Positions 6,380 through 12,377 of a stretch of 12,377 nt of DNA are shown in pieces. This DNA comes from an uncultured Lachnospiraceae bacterium. Lineage in GTDB: Bacteria > Bacillota > Clostridia > Lachnospirales > Lachnospiraceae. How positions within the stretch are numbered: the stretch's first letter is position 1; the number at the start of each line of letters is the position of its first letter. The stretch lies in NCBI GenBank assembly GCA_934359535.1, contig CAKRLN010000047.1, positions 1-12,377 of the forward strand, in the 5' to 3' direction. Under the pieces are notes generated by a model. That model saw nothing but the letters and a program-made list of their open reading frames with translations. It was not told the DNA's origin and made no database searches. The translations under genes and the position numbers were made by a program.

Positions 6380-9300
6380 CTCTGCCATCTCGGCTTTTGC
6401 ATTTCCCTTAATCACATCCGCAAGCCCTTCAATGGTAGGATTATTCAACGCATTGTGCATAAGTTCATCCCAGCCTACTTCTTTGAGCCCCGGTATGCGC
6501 TTTCTCATCTCTGATACTACCTGAGTAATCAAAAGGGAATCTCCACCCACATAATAGAAATTATCCTGCTTTCCAACATTCTCAAGATTTAATACTTCTT
6601 TCCAAATATCTGCAATTTGCTGTTGTAGGGAATTCATATTATCATTTGGCTTTATGCATTCCTTAGCCTCACTTAATCTCTCCTCGCATATGGATGCCAG
6701 CTTTTTACGATCCACTTTACCATTTAAGGTAAGTGGTATTTTATCAACAATTTCTATTTGTTCGGGAATCATGTAAACTGGAAGATTGGATGCCATATAC
6801 TTTTCTATGGAAGCCACATTAATACCACCCGCGCTTCCTTCTCTCTTCATCTTTCCGGAAGCCTGGGAACAATTTTCTGCTTTCTTATGACACAACAACA
6901 CACTCTGACCGCATTCAGACAATACATCTGTTCCCTCTGGCAAAGTAAATACATGCTCATAGCCTGCTTCTTTTATCAAAGATACCCACTTTTCTTCCGA
7001 TGTAAATACATCTATTCCGCACGCTCTATGGTCTGTAAATCCACTAAGTCCGCCTTTTAATTCTAAAGAAGTAGTCAGTAAATAAGACTCACCGGTTGCC
7101 TCTATAATGATTAAATGCCCACTTGGCTTTAATAACTTGCGTATTTTGGATAAATTGACTCCAATATTAGTAGAGTTATGTAAAACATTTGCACACAAAA
7201 TCACATCATATGTATTTTCCGCAAATCCCTGTGCATCGTAATCCTTGTTTATATCAAGTATTTTATAATCGATAAAATCATATTTATTGTAGACATTTTT
7301 GGCTTTGTTCAAGAAAAACTGTGATACATCGGTAAAGCAATATCGAATATTATCCACATCAAGTCCTTCCAAAACCGTAGTGGTTGTACCGCCTACTCCT
7401 GCACCGATTTCCAAAATCCGATTACCGAATTTCACAAACTTCTTCATTAAATTCAATACGATTTTATTCAAGCGAAGATTTACCATATTTTCTCTGTAAG
7501 CGGCTATGGCGACCTCCGTGCTTCCCTTCGGGAAGAACATGGATATTCCTGTAATTTCTCCTCTCACCTGCTCCAAAATATGCTTTCCGGATTCTCTCTG
7601 ATATTGCATGAGCTTTTCGCCATAGTTTATCTCCCTGCCAATCTGCATAAACTCATCCCATATTCTGTCCCGCTCAACATATTCTGCCGCATTATGGCAT
7701 AGTCGATATCCATTTTCTGTCTCAATAATAAGTCCCGCTTCAACAAATGCACGCAAAAATCTGTCAATAATTGTATTAAACTCCTCCTGTTCTTTACATG
7801 CATCATGAATCTCCTGCTTCGTATATACTCGATCCGCTTCAAGAAAAATACCAATCTGTCTGAAAAATGCATACATATCAGCCAATGCCGCCATATCAGA
7901 TTGCATTCTCCATCTCATATAATTCTTTCTGTCAACATCATCAAATTCCCTTCTGCAAACCTCAAATACTTCCTGATAATCCGTCTGCTCCAGATCCTCC
8001 GTTTCTGCCTCATCTGTCTTTGGTTCAAGGAAAAGAAATAATTTTCCTCCCTTTGTCGGACTTTTATGATATACAACCGCACAGTCGGCCGCTTCTTTGG
8101 TGGTCCTTACTACACTTTCGATTTCCCCTATCTCGATTCTGTTACCGTTAATTTTAATCTGATTATCTTTACGACCACAAATCATCATAACTCCATCAGG
8201 TCTCACATATCCCACATCACCTGTAAAGAATACCCTTGTCTTTAAAGCCTCACTATATGCGAATTTTTTGCCTGTAAGCTCCTCATCCCTGTAATATCCC
8301 GCTGCAACACCTGCTCCGCCAATTACGATTTCCCCTTTAACATTGTCAGGCGCCTGCTTACCGCTCTCATTCAGAACAAACATTTTCTGATTGGTCAATG
8401 CAACACCGTAGGGCAGCATTCCACCATTGTCCGCCTCCGTAATATCCCACCAGATTGACCATATGGAACCCTCTGTAGCTCCACCTAGACTAATCACTTT
8501 GTGATCATCAAATCTCTCTCTGAGCTGGCCCGGTATAGAAGCATCTATCACATCCCCCGAAAGGAAAAAGCATCTGATGGAACTAACATCCGCACTTTGC
8601 TCGCTCTGCAACTCTTTTAAAAACATTTTTAAGAGCGCCGGAACAGAATTCCATATCGTTACCTTATAAGCCTTTACTAACTCAAGCCAATTCGCCGGGT
8701 TGGTTGCATTACTCTCCGTCGGAATCACCAAGGTTGCGCCCGCATCAAAACTTCCGAACAAATCATAAATTGATAAGTCGAACGATAATTTTGTCAAAGC
8801 AATAAATACGTCCTTTTCATTAATCCCGAAACGTTCATTCATATCAATAATTGTATTCTCTACCTGTTCATGGGTAATCATGACCCCCTTCGGTGCACCG
8901 GTTGTTCCGGATGTAAATATAATATATGCCAGATCCTGCTTACAATTATCTTCATTTGCAACTAACTCTCCGGGTGTCTCAATTAAAATTTCCGGATTCA
9001 GCACCCTGCCTTTAAAAGCTTCTTTCATTCTTGTATGTTCACCCATGGCCATAACAAGATGAGACTCACTTTCCAGCACAATTCTTTCCTGTCTATTAAA
9101 TGGCTGATTGATATCAATCGGAACAAAAGCCGCCCCACAAAGTAATGTTGCCAAAGCTGATGCAATCTGTAAAGGTCCTCTGGGCAATACCAATGCTACG
9201 CGTTTCCCTCTTTGCAAGCCCTTTTCTTTCAGTGCCTTAACAATCGAACCCACATATTCTCCCATTTTACCATAGGAATAGCTCTGTTCGTCATAGATAA

Positions 9301-10921
9301 CAGCCGTTTTTTCAGGCTGCTTCTTAACATTATTGATAAAGCCATCATAAAGCATTCCGATTTTCCATGTTTTCTCAACATGATTATAAGCATCCCGTTT
9401 ATCAAAATATCCAGGCTTATAAGTAATATCATTTATTGTTTCCCATTCAGCAACCATCCTGATTGTATCTATGGACGTGCAAAACGTATTCCAAATATCA
9501 TCCAGAATCTCATTTTCAAAAATACCGTCCCGCACATCCCAATGAATCTCCAACTCCCCATTACGTTCCAACACCTGACAGTCAATCCATACCTGCGGTG
9601 TACGACTAATCCCTCCAATAATATTCAAAGCAGAAACATCCTCATGTGAGGTATCCGCACCTACAGTACTTGTAAATACAACCGGAAACATCACTTTTCG
9701 TCCAGATGTTTTATTCATTTTACGCATAACCTCAACACCCGAATAACTCATGTGTGACATATCTGAAAATAAAGTTTTCTGCGTTTTTTTTGCAAATTCT
9801 TTAAAGTTCTCCTCTTCCACATCAAGCGTTAACAGGTTAACAGAGGTAAAGTCTCCTATTATCTTCTTTTCCTCCTCCGTTCTTTGCATCAGCGTAATAT
9901 TGATGCAAATTCTCTTCTCCTCACACCAGTTTGCTAAAACCTTAGCATAAGTAGCAAGCACTGCATTGCTGACAGTGATACCGTTTTTTAATACAATACT
10001 TCTGAAATCCTGATACTCCTTGGTAGACATGAGCATTTTCTTTCTTGAAAAAGTAACGGATTTACCACTGCTGTCCGCATTGGTCTTAAGCGGCAAATCA
10101 GGTGTTGCAAATCTGTTTTCATCAATCTTTTTCAACCAATATTCTTTATCTTCCGCAGTCGCTTTCTTCTTCGCTCTTTCCAATACAATATTTCTAAATG
10201 TTAAATCCGTCATACCAGAATCATCAAATCTACCATTAGCATAATAGCCAAACACATCACCCAAGATAATATTTATACTGATATAATCCGCCACCAGCAT
10301 ATCTACCATAAAATGAACGATGGAATGCTCCCTGCCCTGGGCAATCACAAATTTGTGCATGGGATATGCTTCCAATTTAAAATCAAAGGCATTGCACTTA
10401 TTCCTCATTTCCTGAACCAGGTTATTTTCTTCAATGGGCTTACCGTCCTCATTTACCTCATAAACCTCCAACTCCGGAGCATCCACTGTTTTCCTTACAA
10501 GCTGCTTACCTTCTTTTGTAATCATTGCTCTAAGCATATCATGACGCATAATGGTCCGATACCAGGCCTCCGCAAAACGCTCTGTATCTATCCGCTCTGT
10601 CTTAATTTCAAGATAGGTATAACAGCCGGTTCCTCCATATTCATATTCGCTTTGGCGTCCGGCATAATAAGCACTTTGAATATCAGTAAGCGTAAACTCT
10701 TTATATCTGTTTTCCGCACTATTTACCACAAGATTTCCCTTCGCACTTTCTTCCGTACTTTCACCTGACAGATAAGCAATCAGCTGCTCCTTATGCTCCT
10801 TCATAAATATCAGCATATTTCTGTCAATGGGACCTTTACTTGCCTTATAAGAAAGATTCTTTCCATCCTTACAAATAACCTGAATCCCTTTGTCTTTACA
10901 TTCCTTTAAAAACGCTTCCAT
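6377..10921 (-). CDS. Cysteine-activating NRPS module: TubC docking - Cy - A with embedded MT-like domain - PCP
   Basis: This 1,514-residue, PchF/HMWP2-like synthetase should load cysteine and cyclize it to a thiazoline on an acyl chain received from an upstream protein. Domains by approximate residue: TubC-type docking domain 1-55; heterocyclization domain 75-510 with the Cy motif DMLVADYIS near 207-215 (DxxxxDxxS, replacing HHxxxDG); adenylation domain from about 520 with YIIFTSGTTGAPKG, GEIVIGG, FTGDVGY and NGNRIEIGEIE; a methyltransferase-like insert about 980-1350 with the SAM loop LEIGAGVGG; the A10 motif LTLNGKVDRKKL; and a carrier domain with GGDSL near 1460. The pocket residues read DLYNLSLIW, the established Cys code. 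The insert could methylate or, as in PchE, epimerize. I chose the ATG at 10921 because GGAGGA lies 5 bases upstream; the in-frame GTG at 10933 falls inside that site. Confidence 0.95.
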   Translation of the reverse strand: MEAFLKECKDKGIQVICKDGKNLSYKASKGPIDRNMLIFMKEHKEQLIAYLSGESTEESAKGNLVVNSAENRYKEFTLTDIQSAYYAGRQSEYEYGGTGCYTYLEIKTERIDTERFAEAWYRTIMRHDMLRAMITKEGKQLVRKTVDAPELEVYEVNEDGKPIEENNLVQEMRNKCNAFDFKLEAYPMHKFVIAQGREHSIVHFMVDMLVADYISINIILGDVFGYYANGRFDDSGMTDLTFRNIVLERAKKKATAEDKEYWLKKIDENRFATPDLPLKTNADSSGKSVTFSRKKMLMSTKEYQDFRSIVLKNGITVSNAVLATYAKVLANWCEEKRICINITLMQRTEEEKKIIGDFTSVNLLTLDVEEENFKEFAKKTQKTLFSDMSHMSYSGVEVMRKMNKTSGRKVMFPVVFTSTVGADTSHEDVSALNIIGGISRTPQVWIDCQVLERNGELEIHWDVRDGIFENEILDDIWNTFCTSIDTIRMVAEWETINDITYKPGYFDKRDAYNHVEKTWKIGMLYDGFINNVKKQPEKTAVIYDEQSYSYGKMGEYVGSIVKALKEKGLQRGKRVALVLPRGPLQIASALATLLCGAAFVPIDINQPFNRQERIVLESESHLVMAMGEHTRMKEAFKGRVLNPEILIETPGELVANEDNCKQDLAYIIFTSGTTGAPKGVMITHEQVENTIIDMNERFGINEKDVFIALTKLSFDLSIYDLFGSFDAGATLVIPTESNATNPANWLELVKAYKVTIWNSVPALLKMFLKELQSEQSADVSSIRCFFLSGDVIDASIPGQLRERFDDHKVISLGGATEGSIWSIWWDITEADNGGMLPYGVALTNQKMFVLNESGKQAPDNVKGEIVIGGAGVAAGYYRDEELTGKKFAYSEALKTRVFFTGDVGYVRPDGVMMICGRKDNQIKINGNRIEIGEIESVVRTTKEAADCAVVYHKSPTKGGKLFLFLEPKTDEAETEDLEQTDYQEVFEVCRREFDDVDRKNYMRWRMQSDMAALADMYAFFRQIGIFLEADRVYTKQEIHDACKEQEEFNTIIDRFLRAFVEAGLIIETENGYRLCHNAAEYVERDRIWDEFMQIGREINYGEKLMQYQRESGKHILEQVRGEITGISMFFPKGSTEVAIAAYRENMVNLRLNKIVLNLMKKFVKFGNRILEIGAGVGGTTTTVLEGLDVDNIRYCFTDVSQFFLNKAKNVYNKYDFIDYKILDINKDYDAQGFAENTYDVILCANVLHNSTNIGVNLSKIRKLLKPSGHLIIIEATGESYLLTTSLELKGGLSGFTDHRACGIDVFTSEEKWVSLIKEAGYEHVFTLPEGTDVLSECGQSVLLCHKKAENCSQASGKMKREGSAGGINVASIEKYMASNLPVYMIPEQIEIVDKIPLTLNGKVDRKKLASICEERLSEAKECIKPNDNMNSLQQQIADIWKEVLNLENVGKQDNFYYVGGDSLLITQVVSEMRKRIPGLKEVGWDELMHNALNNPTIEGLADVIKGNAKAEMAE

Positions 10922-10925
10922 TTTG

Positions 10926-10931
10926 TCCTCC
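10926..10931 (-). promoter_or_regulatory. Ribosome binding site that fixes the NRPS start
   Basis: GGAGGA on the minus strand lies 4-5 bases before the ATG at 10921 and directly after the TAA of the reductase gene (10939-10937). It overlaps the upstream GTG, which rules that codon out as the start and places the NRPS in a translationally tight operon. Confidence 0.75.
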
Positions 10932-10936
10932 ACAAA

Positions 10937-11938
10937 TTATAATTGGCTCATACAATCTGAAATATCCTTCCACAGGGAGCATAATCCTATATAATATTGC
11001 ATAGCCGATACATCACATTTCTTTTTCCTTATGTTTTCTTCTTCCTGTTCTAATAAATAATGAACAGCATCCGGCCATTCATCCTTGTATAGTTCCCCAA
11101 AACGCTTTCCGCTGACATCATAAAGAATTTCTGACCCATTACAATCCCTTTCGCTGTCAACAGTCTCCTGCTTCATGTACTCCTCTACAACATAGGTTCT
11201 TGGTACAAATACAACCTGTCCGTTTACTTCCGTAAGCATAAGATTACCGGACTTGTACATTACATTACATGCATTCAGTAAATAGGCATTGTTTTCAATA
11301 TCAAACTTATTCAGACTGTCATTTATTCTTAACAGACATTCCACACCACATATGTCCACTGTAATCACCGCTTTGGTTCTAATGCGCATACTCTTTTTTA
11401 TATCAATGTTATACGGATGCACTCCTCCAATTATCCTGCATATCTGATCCAAAAAAGGTAATAACACTGGCATGGAACATGCACCATCCATGCTGCATAC
11501 TCTTTCTTTACTTTTCATTTCCTTTCCCTTATTCTGAAATACGATAGACGCTGGCAAAGTTTTATAAAAAGTATTTACTGAATAATAAACCTTCTTCTCA
11601 ATTGCCATCTTATAGCACATAATCGCTTCATCAGCATGGACTGGCTGTTCCTGCACAACACTGATTCCCTTTTGCAAAAGTTCTAACGCAACCTGATTTC
11701 CCCTTCCACCAACAATTCCAGAACGTATTACTACAAGTGCCAAATCATACTCTTCTGCCGATATTTCCTTTATATCTGTATGTAGCCTTATGCTATGTTC
11801 CTTCGCAAGTGCCCTTGACCGGCCGCTTCCGGTTGACAATATTCCCTTCAACTCATAGGCATTATTTTTCAATACACCTCGCAAATATATTTGACCAAAT
11901 ACTGTTCCGCAAAGCAAAACTCTAATTCGTTTACTCAT
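10937..11938 (-). CDS. Thiazolinyl imide reductase (Irp3/YbtU/PchG type)
   Basis: In the yersiniabactin and pyochelin pathways this enzyme uses NADPH to reduce a carrier-bound thiazoline to a thiazolidine. The 333 residues resemble that family in the right order: a Rossmann start RVLLCGTVFGQIYLRGV (the GTxFGxxYL form typical of Irp3), GSGRSRALA, the segment VVIRSGIVGGRGNQVA near 69-84, QEQPVHADE near 96-104 and VNTFY. Irp3 and PchG are of similar, slightly greater size. The ATG at 11938 overlaps the TGA of the gene before it (TGATG), with GGAG 7 bases upstream, so I prefer it to the GTG one codon earlier. The NRPS follows after 15 bases. Working in trans on that module would give a thiazolidine ring, as PchG does for PchF. 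Confidence 0.9.
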   Translation of the reverse strand: MSKRIRVLLCGTVFGQIYLRGVLKNNAYELKGILSTGSGRSRALAKEHSIRLHTDIKEISAEEYDLALVVIRSGIVGGRGNQVALELLQKGISVVQEQPVHADEAIMCYKMAIEKKVYYSVNTFYKTLPASIVFQNKGKEMKSKERVCSMDGACSMPVLLPFLDQICRIIGGVHPYNIDIKKSMRIRTKAVITVDICGVECLLRINDSLNKFDIENNAYLLNACNVMYKSGNLMLTEVNGQVVFVPRTYVVEEYMKQETVDSERDCNGSEILYDVSGKRFGELYKDEWPDAVHYLLEQEEENIRKKKCDVSAMQYYIGLCSLWKDISDCMSQL

Positions 11939-12377
11939 CACAATTCTCCATATCTTTCTACCTCAAAAGACAGTTCTTCCAAATAGTCTATCACCTTTTG
12001 GGAATCTGCTATCTCATACGGCCAATAGATCCCTGGTTCCAGGTTCTCTTCCAATAATTTCTTTACACAGTATGCCACCATGGAAGCTGTAAGCTTACCA
12101 CTGTCATTTGTGTGGATTTGCATGCATTCGGAAAACGCCTCTTCCATTGCCTTAATCTTAATGACATACCAAGGCTCTTTGTCCCCATCTGCAATAACAG
12201 ATATTTTCGTAAAAACATCTGTAAACAAATCCATATAAGCTTTTTCATCCTTGCATTGCATGGCCTGCACACATCCGGCTGTTATAATCTCTGTCAATTT
12301 ATAATCCGACCAAATATTGTAATTGCGAAGCACCGGCACCTTAAAACCTTCCGATATCCTTCGGATTTCCTCCGTAG
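11938..12377 (-). CDS. Saccharopine-dehydrogenase-like protein, C-terminal part (runs off the right edge)
   Basis: The frame is open through the window edge, so the GTG at 12339 is not a start: upstream codons read TEEIRRISEGFKVPVLRNYN. About 146 residues remain. The end of the chain, with LTASMVAYCVKKLLEENLEP then GIYWPYEIADSQKVIDYL, resembles the C-terminal substrate domain of saccharopine dehydrogenase-like NAD(P)-dependent enzymes; the Rossmann part with its GxGxxG would lie beyond the edge and cannot be checked. Relatives occur beside Irp3-type reductases in some thiazoline siderophore clusters, as I recall from general knowledge. Its stop overlaps the reductase ATG, so it belongs to the same operon and probably acts on the same product. 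Its reaction is unknown. Confidence 0.5.
   Translation of the reverse strand, partial: TEEIRRISEGFKVPVLRNYNIWSDYKLTEIITAGCVQAMQCKDEKAYMDLFTDVFTKISVIADGDKEPWYVIKIKAMEEAFSECMQIHTNDSGKLTASMVAYCVKKLLEENLEPGIYWPYEIADSQKVIDYLEELSFEVERYGEL

Noticed and set aside
9212..10768. Plus-strand open frames of about 145-151 codons opposite the NRPS
   Set aside because: The minus strand there encodes conserved Cy and A domain motifs; the plus frames have no recognisable domain and are antisense shadows.
10922..12377. Fur or IdeR/DtxR box, riboswitch or internal promoter in the siderophore operon
   Set aside because: The intergenic spaces are 15 bases or less and the operon start lies outside the window, so no regulatory site can be supported here.
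1..12377. CRISPR arrays, tRNA or rRNA genes
   Set aside because: No regularly spaced direct repeats and no cloverleaf or rRNA-like sequence were seen on reading both strands.

Overview
The window looks like a chromosomal segment of a low-GC Clostridia-type Firmicute, probably Lachnospiraceae-like. The basis is AT-rich intergenic DNA, strong AGGAGG-type ribosome binding sites, and Firmicute-style ISL3, IS256 and DUF4143 sequences. The taxonomic call is inference only. It has three zones.

Left edge (1-949, minus strand): the first 30 codons of the housekeeping ATPase gene ychF with a plausible promoter, and behind it the C-terminal part of an AAA/DUF4143 ATPase whose N-terminal half is missing. 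Middle (950-4643): two adjacent insertion sequences only 20 bp apart, both with inactivated transposases. The ISL3-family element (minus) has three in-frame nonsense codons and no frameshift. The IS256-family element (plus) has one nonsense codon and two single-base frameshifts. Then come about 700 bp of AT-rich DNA with a perfect 20-bp-arm palindrome and, on the minus strand, two eroded small genes, one with a Fur-like N-terminus.

Right half (4644-12377, all minus strand): the 3' part of a tightly packed operon for a thiazoline/thiazolidine natural product of the pyochelin/yersiniabactin type, most likely a metal-binding siderophore. In transcription order it holds the C-terminal part of a saccharopine-dehydrogenase-like protein (cut by the window edge), an Irp3/PchG-type thiazolinyl imide reductase, a one-module NRPS (TubC docking, heterocyclization, adenylation with an embedded methyltransferase-like domain, carrier), a thioesterase with a cysteine nucleophile, and an Sfp-type phosphopantetheinyl transferase. 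The adenylation pocket reads DLYNLSLIW, the known cysteine code.

The genes suggest one route. The PPTase arms the carrier domain. The NRPS loads cysteine, condenses it with an acyl chain delivered by an upstream synthetase outside the window, and cyclizes it to a thiazoline. The reductase makes a thiazolidine, the embedded MT-like domain methylates or epimerizes, and the thioesterase releases the product. The layout matches the last module of PchF (Cy-A-MT-PCP-TE) plus PchG. The most notable oddity is that the NRPS and thioesterase lie in one continuous reading frame separated by a single TGA, with no good start codon for the thioesterase. The cluster start, its promoter and the other NRPS/PKS parts lie beyond the right edge.
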